This document shows positions 1 to 9,198 of a stretch of 64,000 bases of DNA, in pieces. Every line of letters starts with the position of its first letter. Position 1 is the first letter of the stretch. A program made the position numbers and the translations under genes. The stretch covers positions 62,001-126,000 of the forward strand of contig JAIXWW010000013.1 in NCBI GenBank assembly GCA_027491085.1, written 5' to 3'. This DNA is from Bacteroidota bacterium. GTDB lineage: Bacteria; Bacteroidota; Bacteroidia; UKL13-3. The notes under the pieces are model-generated. The model ran no database searches and was not told the origin of the DNA. It was given only the letters and a program-made list of their open reading frames with translations.

Positions 1-3000
1 CCTTTTTCTGCACCAAATTGTTTTGTTACCAAATTGTCAGGTAATTATTTAGGAACTGAAGACTGTGGTTTAACTTCTCCACAATTTGATTTTTCTGGAT
101 TAACTGTTACTCCCGTGATTAGTTTTAAACATAAATTTGACGAGTCAAATGATGTTGATTGGGATGGTGGTGTAGTAGAAATATCTATTAATAATGGTGC
201 ATGGACAAGGCTAGATAATAACACAGGTACTGGAACCAATTTTAATACAATCAATAGTACTGCATGGTATAATAATAGTTCTGGAAATGGAACTTTAGGT
301 GCAAATAAATTTAATGATTTAAGCACATCATACGCTTCTCAAGTTAATGGTTGGATTACTTCAATAACTCCATTATCTGGAGCTATGGGGCAATCAAATG
401 TAAAAGTAAGATTCCGTTTTTGGGCTGATCCATTTGTAGATGAAGGTTGGGCAGTTGATAATATTGATGTGTTTTTACCTGTTAGTCCTACCGTTTCTAC
501 TAATAGCAATTCAAATATTACATCTAATTCAGCTACACTGAGCGGTAATATCATTTCCAATGGATTTAGTGCCATAACTGAAAGTGGAGTTGTTTATAGC
601 ACATCTCCAGCTCCAGTTCGTGGTGCTTTAGGTGTTGTAGATTCAGCTTCAAGTCCTTTAGCTACAACAGGTGTATTTTCTAAAGGTATTAGTGGTTTAA
701 ATAATTCTACAACATACTATTACCGTGCATATGCTAAAAATGATGTGGGCACAACTTATGGACCTGATAGTGTTTTTACAACCAATGCAAGTTCAACAAT
801 CGCTTCAATAAATGCAAATACTGCAACTTTAATTAAAGCAACTAGTGCTGTATTGGGTGCTACTATAGTTAACAATGGAGGCGACCCAATCACTTTAAGT
901 GGTATAGTTTTTTCAACTACTTCTTTGCCTACAATAGGTGCAGTTGGTGTTGTTGATTCTGTTACTACACCTAATATTTCTTCTGGTTCATTTAATTTCA
1001 CATTAGCGGGTTTAACTCACTCAACTAAATACTATTATCGCGCATATGCTATTAACAGTATTGGAACAGCATATAGCACAGAGGATAGTTTTACAACAGC
1101 TCCAATTATTTCTGCTTTGCCTTACAGTGAAAACTTTGATATAATTAATAATAATGGATGGGGTGCAAGTACTGTTTCTGGAGTAATTAATCCTTGGCAG
1201 TTAGGCACTCCTGCAAAAACTAATATTAACAATGCATTTAGTGCACCAAATGCATGGGTAACCAATATTACTGGTAATTATGCAAACAGTACTAATGCAG
1301 CATTAACGTCTCCTCAGTTTGATTTCTCTGCGCAAACCGTAGATCCAATATTAAGATTTCAACATAAGTTTCGTACAATATCTGGAGTAGATATTGCAAT
1401 TGTTGAAATATCAATCAATAATGGTCCTTGGACTCAATTAGATAATAATTTTGGTACAGGTACTAATTTTAACAGTTCAAATGGAAGCTTGGGTTGGTAT
1501 AATGGACCTAATAACTCTTGGACAACTACCTCAGGGGCAATATTTACAGGAAATTCTACAGGATATGCAACTCAGTCAAATGGATGGATACAAAGTACCA
1601 CTAAGTTAACTGGGGCAGCGGGCCAATCAAATGTAAAAGTGAGAATGCGTTTTGAAAGTACTACATTCACTTTCTTTGGAACGGATGAAGGTTGGGCAGT
1701 TGATAATATTGAGGTTTTTCCTCCAGTAGCTCCTACAGTTATCACAGGTTCTAAATCAAGTATCACTACAAATAATGCAACTTTATCGGGTATTATAACC
1801 AGTAATGGAAATTCAACCATAACTGAAAGTGGTGTTGTGTTTAGCACATCGCCATCACCAATTAGAGGTGCTGTTGGAGCGGTTGATTCAGCTTCAAGTC
1901 CATTAGCGACTAATGGTTTATTTAGTAAAAATATTTCAGGATTAAGCAATGCTACAACTTATTATTATCGTGCTTATGCAAAAAATGCTGTTGGCACCAG
2001 TTATGGTGCTGATAGTACATTTACCACTAATGCAAGTGCTACTTTAGCATTATTAAATAGTAATGTTGCTTCTGCAATTGGTACTACAGTTGCCACTGTT
2101 GGAGGTACAATTGTAAATGATGGAGGTGACCCAATAACAGTTAGTGGTGTAGTTTTTAGTACGTCATCTTTACCAACTATTGGAGCTTCAGGAGTTATTG
2201 ATTCTGTTACAACACCAAATGTAACTTTAGGGTCTTTCAATTTTAATATGGTTGCGTTAACACATTCTACAAAATATTATTACCGCGCTTATGCTATTAA
2301 TAGCGTTGGCACTGCATATAGTAATCTAGATAGTTTTACAACTTCTCCAATTGTTTCTACTTTTCCATACACGCAGAATTTTGATGCTTCTGGTAATTCA
2401 GGCTGGACAACTGAGGCTTTAAATGGCCGTTTTAATTCATGGGAATTAGGTACACCTGCTAAAACGTTTATGAATGGTGCATATTCTTCTCCAAATGCAT
2501 ACGTAACTAAATTGGTTGGGAATTATGGTGGTTCAGGCGATGAAGAAGCTGCTTTGGTATCACCTCAGTTTGATTTTTCTACAGTAACATCAAATCCTAT
2601 CTTAAGATTTAGACATAAGCATAAAACTAATAATGATCCAGGTTATGATTGTGGAGTTGTCGAAATATCTGTAAACAATGGTCCATGGACAAGATTAAAT
2701 AACCAAACAGGAACAGGAACTAACTTTAATACTTTGAGTAGTTATGCTTGGCATAATTTAACAAATACGAATGGCTTTATTTCATCAGGAAGTAAGTTTA
2801 CAAATACTACTAATACCTATGCAAGTCAAGTTAATGGCTGGGTTCAAAGTGCTACTGCTTTAACAGGTGCTGCTGGTCAGTCAAATGTTAAGTTCCGTTT
2901 CCATTTTGCAGCAGATGAGGTTGGAACAGACGAGGGTTGGGCCATCGATGATATAGAAGTTGTTGCTTTAACAACACCTACAGTTACGGCTAGCTTAATC

Positions 3001-3891
3001 AATCTTACTCCTAATCCAGCAGGAGCAGAAATGAATGTTTCCTTTACAGTTGGTAATGGACAAGAGCGAATTGTTGTAGCACGTTTAACAACAATTCCAG
3101 CCATTGCACCTTACGATTCAGTTATGTATACAGCTAATCCTGTTTATGGTAGTTTAGTTGCTTCTAGTTTAACTGGTGTAGGTAATTATGTCGTTTACAA
3201 AGGCACAGGTAATTCAGTTAATGTTACAGGATTGTCTAATTTTACAGATTACACTTTTGATGTTTATGAATACAATGGTAAATACATGCACAACAAATTT
3301 TCTGCTGCTAGTTCAAATAACAATATTACACTTCCAGTTAAATTATTATCATTTAATGGAATTACTAAAAATAGTGACGTAATATTAAAATGGGTAACTA
3401 TATCTGAAATTAATAATAAAGGTTTTGAAGTGGAAAGATCATTTGACGCTAAAACTTTTAAAACCATTGGTTATGTTAAAGGTGCAGGTAATAGTAATGC
3501 CACAATTAACTATAACTTACTAGATGCAGGTGTTTTAAATAAATCACCTTTGGTTTATTATCGTTTAAAACAAATTGATTTTGACGGAACCATAAGTTAT
3601 TCTCAAATCATAAGAATCAGTGTGAATGGTGAATCAAAAAATTCGGTTGCTGTTTTCCCTAATCCTTTCACAAATGATTTTAATATTTCTTTTGTATCAA
3701 ATGTTGAAGGTAATATTACTTACGACATTCTAGATATTCAAGGAAAGGTTATTGTTTCAAAAAATGAATTTGTTATGCAAGGCTCAAATACACTAGTTAT
3801 AGATAATTGTAATAATTTTAATAATGGTATTTATTTTGTTCGCATTAATATTAATGGCGAAACACAAGTGATGAAATTAGTTAAAAACTAA
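1..3891 (+). CDS. Giant modular secreted protein with T9SS type A sorting domain (5' end outside window)
   Basis: The reading frame is open from base 1. The first residues (FSAPNCFVTKLSGNY) match the middle of the later modules, so the true start lies upstream. Architecture: a jelly-roll-like module ending in DEGWAVDNI (1-486, partial), two fibronectin III-like repeats with TTYYYRAYA signatures (about 487-1105), a second jelly-roll module (about 1110-1728), two more FN3-like repeats (about 1729-2345), and a third jelly-roll module (to about 2976). A further beta domain, a pre-sorting domain (KLLSFNG, GFEVERS) and a C-terminal sorting domain (VFPNPF to MKLVKN) follow. Such proteins cross the outer membrane through the type IX system and are attached to the surface or released. 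No catalytic domain is visible, so an adhesive or binding role is inferred. A terminator follows at 3916. Confidence 0.9.
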   Translation, partial: PFSAPNCFVTKLSGNYLGTEDCGLTSPQFDFSGLTVTPVISFKHKFDESNDVDWDGGVVEISINNGAWTRLDNNTGTGTNFNTINSTAWYNNSSGNGTLGANKFNDLSTSYASQVNGWITSITPLSGAMGQSNVKVRFRFWADPFVDEGWAVDNIDVFLPVSPTVSTNSNSNITSNSATLSGNIISNGFSAITESGVVYSTSPAPVRGALGVVDSASSPLATTGVFSKGISGLNNSTTYYYRAYAKNDVGTTYGPDSVFTTNASSTIASINANTATLIKATSAVLGATIVNNGGDPITLSGIVFSTTSLPTIGAVGVVDSVTTPNISSGSFNFTLAGLTHSTKYYYRAYAINSIGTAYSTEDSFTTAPIISALPYSENFDIINNNGWGASTVSGVINPWQLGTPAKTNINNAFSAPNAWVTNITGNYANSTNAALTSPQFDFSAQTVDPILRFQHKFRTISGVDIAIVEISINNGPWTQLDNNFGTGTNFNSSNGSLGWYNGPNNSWTTTSGAIFTGNSTGYATQSNGWIQSTTKLTGAAGQSNVKVRMRFESTTFTFFGTDEGWAVDNIEVFPPVAPTVITGSKSSITTNNATLSGIITSNGNSTITESGVVFSTSPSPIRGAVGAVDSASSPLATNGLFSKNISGLSNATTYYYRAYAKNAVGTSYGADSTFTTNASATLALLNSNVASAIGTTVATVGGTIVNDGGDPITVSGVVFSTSSLPTIGASGVIDSVTTPNVTLGSFNFNMVALTHSTKYYYRAYAINSVGTAYSNLDSFTTSPIVSTFPYTQNFDASGNSGWTTEALNGRFNSWELGTPAKTFMNGAYSSPNAYVTKLVGNYGGSGDEEAALVSPQFDFSTVTSNPILRFRHKHKTNNDPGYDCGVVEISVNNGPWTRLNNQTGTGTNFNTLSSYAWHNLTNTNGFISSGSKFTNTTNTYASQVNGWVQSATALTGAAGQSNVKFRFHFAADEVGTDEGWAIDDIEVVALTTPTVTASLINLTPNPAGAEMNVSFTVGNGQERIVVARLTTIPAIAPYDSVMYTANPVYGSLVASSLTGVGNYVVYKGTGNSVNVTGLSNFTDYTFDVYEYNGKYMHNKFSAASSNNNITLPVKLLSFNGITKNSDVILKWVTISEINNKGFEVERSFDAKTFKTIGYVKGAGNSNATINYNLLDAGVLNKSPLVYYRLKQIDFDGTISYSQIIRISVNGESKNSVAVFPNPFTNDFNISFVSNVEGNITYDILDIQGKVIVSKNEFVMQGSNTLVIDNCNNFNNGIYFVRININGETQVMKLVKN

Positions 3892-3915
3892 GACAAATAA
3901 TTAAAAGCTAAAAAG

Positions 3916-3946
3916 GGCAACTCAAATTTTGAGTTGCCATTTTTTT
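3916..3946. terminator. Bidirectional intrinsic terminator
   Basis: An inverted repeat (GGCAACTC / GAGTTGCC) is flanked by an A-run on the left and a T-run on the right. It can end the T9SS gene on the plus strand and ispD on the minus strand. Confidence 0.8.
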
Positions 3947-3999
3947 ATATGCCCTTTTTGATAATTTAATATTGCAGGTACAATAAATTTATTGAAAGG

Positions 4000-4671
4000 T
4001 TAACGAGTTTTATTTGATAAAAAAGCTTCTCCAACCAGTAAATCTTCGGGCGTAGTTATTTTTATGTTTTTGTAATCACCAGCTATTAAGTTAATAGCGT
4101 GTCCGTTTGATTCTAAAACACTTGCATCATCGGTAAAGTTAATATGATCTTGCGCTGCATAAGCCTCTTTAATTAATTGGGCTTTAAATGTTTGAGGTGT
4201 TTGAATAAGGTAATAATTATCTCTGTTTACATTTTTATTACTTAGTAATTCAACTTTTCTTATCGAATCTTTTAAGCGGACTGCTGCTACTGCATTTCCT
4301 TTTTGTGCAGCTGTGTCAAAGCTTAGTGTTATAATTTCTTTACTTATAAAAGGCCTTACTCCATCGTGAATGGCTACTAAATCATTATCGTTACAGTGCT
4401 GTAAACCATTTTGAACCGATTCGAAACGAGATGCTCCACCAGCTACTATTTGGTGCTGAATGGTAAATTGATGTGTTTGGCATAATTGCTTCCAAAATTC
4501 AATTTGGCCTTGAGGTAAAACTAAAATAATGTAGTTAACACCACTATTATAAAATGCTTCAATGGTATGCATTAAAATGGGCTTTTCAGCCAACAATAAA
4601 AACTGTTTGGGTAAATTGCTTTCCATACGCGTTCCGCTTCCACCTGCTACTATTAAAGCTGTTTTGTTCAT
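4000..4671 (-). CDS. ispD: 2-C-methyl-D-erythritol 4-phosphate cytidylyltransferase
   Basis: IspD transfers CMP from CTP to methylerythritol 4-phosphate, the third step of the MEP isoprenoid pathway, in the cytoplasm. The 223-residue protein opens with the nucleotide-binding signature ALIVAGGSGTRM (residues 5-16) and Lys22 (LPKQF). It also has the family motif AIHDGVRPF and a C-terminal KITTPEDL segment. Length is normal for the family. The gene has its own promoter at 4703-4733, downstream of the sucC terminator, so it appears monocistronic. The ATG start is well placed and no ispF fusion is present. Confidence 0.95.
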   Translation of the reverse strand: MNKTALIVAGGSGTRMESNLPKQFLLLAEKPILMHTIEAFYNSGVNYIILVLPQGQIEFWKQLCQTHQFTIQHQIVAGGASRFESVQNGLQHCNDNDLVAIHDGVRPFISKEIITLSFDTAAQKGNAVAAVRLKDSIRKVELLSNKNVNRDNYYLIQTPQTFKAQLIKEAYAAQDHINFTDDASVLESNGHAINLIAGDYKNIKITTPEDLLVGEAFLSNKTR

Positions 4672-4702
4672 GGTTTTGTGTTTTATTTAAGATTTATATA
4701 GC

Positions 4703-4733
4703 CAAAATTAGGTTTATAAAAAAGACCAACAAC
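4703..4733 (-). promoter_or_regulatory. Predicted Bacteroidota-type promoter of ispD
   Basis: On the minus strand GTTG (4730-4733) is followed after 19 bases by TAATTTTG (4703-4710). This matches the Bacteroidota -33/-7 consensus (TTG, TAnnTTTG). The leader would be about 28-30 bases. Confidence 0.55.
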
Positions 4734-4757
4734 TAATTGAATAGTGTTGGTCTTTTT
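4720..4757 (-). terminator. Terminator downstream of sucC
   Basis: AAGACCAACA (4722-4731) pairs with TGTTGGTCTT (4745-4754), with T-runs on both strands. It lies between sucC and ispD. The left arm overlaps the -33 box proposed for ispD. Confidence 0.8.
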
Positions 4758-4798
4758 TGTATTTTATACAAGCATTGCTGCCAGTAGTTTATTAATTA

Positions 4799-6019
4799 TT
4801 AAATAGTTCCGCTTACTGCTTTTTGAACTAAATCAGCAGCTTCTTTTAATACAATTGCTGAGTATACTTTTAATCCACTTTCGTCAATTAATTTTTTAGC
4901 AGCTTCTGCATTTGTTCCTTGTAAACGAACAATGATTGGAACTGGAATATTGCCAATTGATTTGTAAGCATCCACCACACCTTGTGCTACTCTATCGCAA
5001 CGAACAATACCACCAAAAATATTAATTAAGATAGCTTTTACATTTGGATCTTTTAAAATAATACGGAAACCAGCTTCTACTGTAGTAGCATTGGCACTTC
5101 CTCCTACGTCTAAGAAATTAGCAGGATCTCCACCCGATAATTTAATAATATCCATAGTAGCCATAGCTAAACCAGCACCGTTAACCATACAACCTACGTT
5201 ACCATCTAATTTAACATAGTTTAAGTTAAATTCTTTAGCTTCTACTTCAGTTGGATCTTCTTCTGCAGTATCGCGCATGGCTGCGTAATCAGCATGACGG
5301 TATAAGGCGTTATCATCAATATCTACTTTACCATCTACTGCTATAATTTTATCATCGCTAGTTTTTAAAACTGGATTGATTTCGAACATAGCTGCATCTG
5401 AATTGGTGTAAGCTTTGTATAAAGCAGTAACAAATTTTACCATTTGTTTAAATGCCTCACCTTCGCAACCTAAATTAAACGCAATTTTACGAGCTTGAAA
5501 GCCTTGTAAACCTACTTTAGGATCGATTGTTTCTTTATGAATTAAATGTGGAGTGTGCTCTGCAACGTGCTCAATATCCATACCACCTTCGGTACTGTAA
5601 ACTATAATGTTTTTGCTTTGACCTCTATCTAACATTACACTCATGTAATATTCTTTAGGTTCGCTTGAGCCAGGATAATATACATCTTGCGCTACTAACA
5701 CTTTGCTTACTAATTTACCTTTTGGTCCGGTTTGAATAGTAACTAAAGTACCACCTATTAAATTGCCAGCAATTTCTTTAGCTTTATCAGCATTTTTAGC
5801 AACAGCAACACCGCGTTGTTCTTTTCCAATAATACTACCTTTTCCACGTCCGCCAGCATGAATTTGTGCTTTCACAACCACAAAATCGCTTCCGTATTGT
5901 TCTTTTAACTTTAATGCAGCTGTGTGTGCTTCATCTGCTGTTTCAGCAACTATGCCTTCTTGCACAGCAACTCCAAACGATTTTAAAATTTGTTTGGCTT
6001 GGTATTCGTGTATATTCAT
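4799..6019 (-). CDS. sucC: Succinate-CoA ligase, ADP-forming, beta subunit
   Basis: SucC is the nucleotide-binding beta subunit of the TCA-cycle enzyme that interconverts succinyl-CoA and succinate with substrate-level phosphorylation. The 406-residue protein begins MNIHEYQAKQILKSFGV, typical of the family. An ATP-grasp domain spans roughly residues 1-240 (KAQIHAGGRGKG, ATP-binding), and a C-terminal CoA-ligase domain contains FLDVGGSA and NIFGGIVRCD. It is complete. The alpha subunit sucD is not adjacent and not in this window, so the two subunits are encoded apart. A promoter lies at 6052-6082 and a terminator at 4720-4757, indicating a single-gene transcript. Confidence 0.95.
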   Translation of the reverse strand: MNIHEYQAKQILKSFGVAVQEGIVAETADEAHTAALKLKEQYGSDFVVVKAQIHAGGRGKGSIIGKEQRGVAVAKNADKAKEIAGNLIGGTLVTIQTGPKGKLVSKVLVAQDVYYPGSSEPKEYYMSVMLDRGQSKNIIVYSTEGGMDIEHVAEHTPHLIHKETIDPKVGLQGFQARKIAFNLGCEGEAFKQMVKFVTALYKAYTNSDAAMFEINPVLKTSDDKIIAVDGKVDIDDNALYRHADYAAMRDTAEEDPTEVEAKEFNLNYVKLDGNVGCMVNGAGLAMATMDIIKLSGGDPANFLDVGGSANATTVEAGFRIILKDPNVKAILINIFGGIVRCDRVAQGVVDAYKSIGNIPVPIIVRLQGTNAEAAKKLIDESGLKVYSAIVLKEAADLVQKAVSGTI

Positions 6020-6051
6020 TTTGTTTTAAATGATGATTATTTTTATGGGTA

Positions 6052-6082
6052 CGAAAATAGTAGATATACTTAATTACACAAC
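6052..6082 (-). promoter_or_regulatory. Predicted promoter of sucC
   Basis: GTTG (6079-6082) is followed after 19 bases by TATTTTCG (6052-6059) on the minus strand. This is the Bacteroidota promoter pattern with one change (C for T) in the -7 box. The leader would be about 30 bases. Confidence 0.5.
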
Positions 6083-6150
6083 CAAAATATTTGGCATTTT
6101 AAGTGTTAAATATTAGTTTTTTGAAATGAATTGGTTGTAAATAGAACATA

Positions 6151-6184
6151 AAAAAAGTCATTCTAGCTAAAGAATGACTTTTTT
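6151..6184 (-). terminator. Terminator downstream of the desaturase gene
   Basis: AAAAGTCATTCT (6153-6164) and AGAATGACTTTT (6171-6182) form a 12-bp stem with a 6-base loop, followed by T-residues on the minus strand. Confidence 0.8.
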
Positions 6185-6196
6185 AAGTAATGTTAT

Positions 6197-7282
6197 TTAA
6201 GCAATTGCTTTGGCTGTTCCCATTGCTTTTAAATGCAACAAGTGGGAACGAACTGCGCTTAAAACTGTAGGAAATTCTTTGTATTTAATATCAAATTCAG
6301 CGCAAGCTTGTTTAACAATTTTGTGAATTTGAGGGTAATGCACATGGCTAATACGTGGGAATAAATGATGTTCTATTTGAAAATTTAAACCTCCCATAAA
6401 CCAAGTCATACTTCTACTTTTTGTAGCAAAATTTGCAGTTGTATTAATTTGATGAATAGCCCATTCTGTTTCAATTTTCATAGAAGTTCCATTGGTATCA
6501 ACAAATTCCATATCCTCTAAAATATGAGCTAATTGGAAAACAATGGCTATAACTAATCCACATACAAAAACGCTAATTAAATAACCAATAATGGTAGGTA
6601 CTAAACCAGCAAAAAATATAGGAAGTACTAAAAATAAACCTACATAACCAACTTTAGTAACCCAAAATATGATATGCTCTTTAACATCCATTTTGCGTAG
6701 TGGCGTGTAGTCAGAAATACGACTAGCAAAATATTTTTTAAAATCGTTGAAAAACACCCAAAAAATGTATGTTAAACCATAAAGTAAAAGTCCATAAATA
6801 TGCTGAAAACGATGGAACCATTTACTGTCTTGGTCTGCATGAACACGTATAAAAGGTTTGATATCAATATCATCGTCCATACCTTCAATATTGGTATAAG
6901 AGTGATGGTTAATATTGTGTTTTTGTTTCCATAAATAGCTGCTTCCGCCCATTATGTTCAAGGAGTAGCTCATAGCCTCGTTAATCCATTTTTTAGTAGA
7001 ATAACTTCCATGTGCACCATCGTGCATTACATTAAATCCAATTGCAGCTAAATCAACACCAAGTACAATGCAAATTAGCACGCATATTGTATTAGATTCA
7101 GGTGTAAAAAACACCAATGTAATATAACAAGCAGCTAATACAGATAATAAAATAGCCGTTTTGGAATATAGTTTGTAATTACCAGTTGGCTTAATGTTTT
7201 TTGTTTCAAAATACTCTTCAACGCGAGCTTTTAATACGTTGAAAAATTCAGGGTTTTTGTTGTCGAATTTAATTTTGGTCAT
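6197..7282 (-). CDS. Membrane fatty-acid desaturase (QIEHH-type)
   Basis: An integral membrane di-iron desaturase that introduces a double bond into a fatty-acyl chain using O2 and an electron donor. The three histidine boxes are all present: HDGAHGSY, HNINHHSYTN and QIEHHLF. The glutamine-containing third box is the form seen in front-end and related acyl-lipid or linoleoyl-CoA-like desaturases. Hydrophobic segments lie between boxes 1 and 3 and near residues 45-95. The 361-residue protein has no fused cytochrome b5 domain, so a separate electron carrier is needed. The regiospecificity cannot be read from sequence. It is transcribed alone, with a terminator at 6151. Confidence 0.85.
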   Translation of the reverse strand: MTKIKFDNKNPEFFNVLKARVEEYFETKNIKPTGNYKLYSKTAILLSVLAACYITLVFFTPESNTICVLICIVLGVDLAAIGFNVMHDGAHGSYSTKKWINEAMSYSLNIMGGSSYLWKQKHNINHHSYTNIEGMDDDIDIKPFIRVHADQDSKWFHRFQHIYGLLLYGLTYIFWVFFNDFKKYFASRISDYTPLRKMDVKEHIIFWVTKVGYVGLFLVLPIFFAGLVPTIIGYLISVFVCGLVIAIVFQLAHILEDMEFVDTNGTSMKIETEWAIHQINTTANFATKSRSMTWFMGGLNFQIEHHLFPRISHVHYPQIHKIVKQACAEFDIKYKEFPTVLSAVRSHLLHLKAMGTAKAIA

Positions 7283-7379
7283 TCTATATTAAATAATATG
7301 TTGCAATATGAATAAAAAAACATGTAGAAACTAAAACAATTATCATGTAATTTATTTAGATTGATTTTAATTAAATGTG

Positions 7380-8447
7380 TTAAAAGTCCATTCTAAAGCG
7401 CTCTCGCTTAAACTGTTGAAAAGCTAATGGATTGGCTCGTAATTCCTTGTTATCAGTGCGTCTAGCTATAATATCAAGCGCTAAATACAGCGCATTTCTT
7501 AAACTACTTTCATCTGCTTTGTTTTTTCCAGCAATGTCGTATGCCGTTCCATGGTCGGGCGAAGTGCGAACTGCACTGAGGCCAGCGGTATAATTTACCC
7601 CATCAGTAAAAGCAAAATATTTGAATGGAATTAAGCCTTGGTCGTGGTACATTGCCATAACACCATCAAACTTTTCGTATTGTTTTGAACCGAAAAATCC
7701 ATCTGAAGGGTAAGGTCCATATGCCATTATGCCTTCCGTTTGTGCTGCATTGATGGCTGGTATGATGATATTTTTTTCCTCCACACCTATTAAGCCGTCA
7801 TCGCCAGCATGAGGATTAAGGCCTAAAACTGCAATTTTGGGTTTTGGGCAATTAAAATCGTTTTTCAACGATTGATTCATTGTTTTTATTTTACTTAAAA
7901 TAAGTTCAGTACTTAATTTTGAAGCCACATCTTTTAGTGGAACATGTCCTGTAACTAAACCTATTTTTAAGTCCTCGCAAACTAAAAACATGAGGTAATT
8001 ATGGTTATTTAATTCCTGAGCTAAATATTCGGTATGTCCTTTAAATGGCAACAATTCGCTATTAACTAAATTTTTATTTAGAGGTGCTGTTACTAGCCCA
8101 TCAATTTTACCTTCTTTTAAATCTTGGGTAGCTACTTCTAAACTTTTAAATGCATATTTTCCGCCAATTTCATTGGCCTCGCCAACTTTAATTTCCACTT
8201 CTTCTTCCCAACAAGCTATTAAGTTGATTTTTTTTGTGTTAACTTGATCTGGGCTTTTAATAATGTTTACAAAAAACTCAGTCATACCAATTATTTTTTT
8301 CCAAAAGCCAATTACCTTTGGTGAACCATAAATAATAGGTGTGCAGTAATCGCAAATTCTTAAATCGCTTAAGGTTTTAATTACTATTTCTGGTGCTATT
8401 GAGTTAATGTCGCCAATTGTAATACCTATAATGGGAAGTTTGCTCAT
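7380..8447 (-). CDS. pdxA: 4-hydroxythreonine-4-phosphate dehydrogenase
   Basis: PdxA oxidises 4-phosphohydroxy-L-threonine with NAD in the DXP-dependent route to pyridoxal 5'-phosphate. The 355-residue protein opens IGITIGDINSIAPE, typical of the family. It has the metal-ligand histidine motifs KGHTEYL, GLNPHAGDDG and MYHDQGLIPFK, and the C-terminal RTSPDHGTAYDIAGK signature. It lies 50 bases downstream of rpe on the same strand with no terminator between them, so rpe-pdxA is probably one transcript. The link makes sense because erythrose 4-phosphate from the pentose-phosphate pathway feeds this route. Confidence 0.95.
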   Translation of the reverse strand: MSKLPIIGITIGDINSIAPEIVIKTLSDLRICDYCTPIIYGSPKVIGFWKKIIGMTEFFVNIIKSPDQVNTKKINLIACWEEEVEIKVGEANEIGGKYAFKSLEVATQDLKEGKIDGLVTAPLNKNLVNSELLPFKGHTEYLAQELNNHNYLMFLVCEDLKIGLVTGHVPLKDVASKLSTELILSKIKTMNQSLKNDFNCPKPKIAVLGLNPHAGDDGLIGVEEKNIIIPAINAAQTEGIMAYGPYPSDGFFGSKQYEKFDGVMAMYHDQGLIPFKYFAFTDGVNYTAGLSAVRTSPDHGTAYDIAGKNKADESSLRNALYLALDIIARRTDNKELRANPLAFQQFKRERFRMDF

Positions 8448-8497
8448 TTTATTGATTTTTTTGTGAAGTTAGTGATTTTAATTAAAGTTTTTAATTA

Positions 8498-9151
8498 TTA
8501 TAATGCTTTTAAACTGGCAATGGTAGCCATTGGGTTATTAGATGAGAATACGTAATTTCCTGCTACCAAAACATTGGCTCCTGCATTTAATAATTTAGGG
8601 GCAGTAATTTCATTTACACCACCATCTATTTCTATCAAACATTGGCTGTTTTTTTGAATAATTAAATTCTTTAAATCAGCGCATTTATTGTAAGTATTTT
8701 CAATAAATTTTTGACCCCCAAAACCGGGGTTTACACTCATCATACAAACTAAATCTGTATCGGCTATAATGTCTTTCAATAAATCAATGGGTGTATGTGG
8801 GTTTATGGCTACACCTGCTTTCATACCTGCTTCTTTGATGGCGTAAATGGTGCGATGCAAATGGGTGCAAGCTTCGTAATGTATTGAAAGAATATTTGCG
8901 CCAGCATCTTTAAAATCGGTAATGTAGCGTTCTGGTTGAACAATCATTAAATGAACATCTAATGTTTTGGTGGCTAATTTTTGTAACGATTTCATTACGG
9001 GGAATCCAAACGAAATATTGGGAACAAAAACACCATCCATTACATCTACGTGAAACCAATCGGCCTCACTTTTATTAATCATTTCAATGTCGTTTCCTAA
9101 TTGTGCAAAATTTGCTGAAAGTATAGAAGGTGCAATAATGTGATTTGGCAT
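8498..9151 (-). CDS. rpe: Ribulose-phosphate 3-epimerase
   Basis: Rpe interconverts ribulose 5-phosphate and xylulose 5-phosphate in the pentose-phosphate pathway. It is a 217-residue TIM barrel of usual length. Visible motifs are APSILSANF at the N-terminus, WFHVDVMDGVFVPN (metal and catalytic His34 and Asp36), DVHLMI (His67), SVNPGFGGQ (phosphate loop) and IEIDGGV (catalytic Asp). It is the upstream member of an rpe-pdxA pair. A -7 promoter box lies at 9160-9167, so the leader is only a few bases. Confidence 0.95.
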   Translation of the reverse strand: MPNHIIAPSILSANFAQLGNDIEMINKSEADWFHVDVMDGVFVPNISFGFPVMKSLQKLATKTLDVHLMIVQPERYITDFKDAGANILSIHYEACTHLHRTIYAIKEAGMKAGVAINPHTPIDLLKDIIADTDLVCMMSVNPGFGGQKFIENTYNKCADLKNLIIQKNSQCLIEIDGGVNEITAPKLLNAGANVLVAGNYVFSSNNPMATIASLKAL

Positions 9152-9159
9152 AATGCTGG

Positions 9160-9167
9160 CAAATATA
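9160..9167 (-). promoter_or_regulatory. Possible -7 promoter box of rpe
   Basis: The minus strand reads TATATTTG, a match to TAnnTTTG, 8 bases upstream of the rpe ATG. No TTG is found at the right distance upstream, so confidence is limited. If used, the mRNA would be nearly leaderless. Confidence 0.35.
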
Positions 9168-9198
9168 ATTTTTAATTGATAAGGCGGAAACTTTACTT

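Noticed and set aside
4720..4757. A riboswitch upstream of ispD
   Set aside because: The structure is a simple terminator stem for sucC and the ispD leader is only about 30 bases, too short for a riboswitch.
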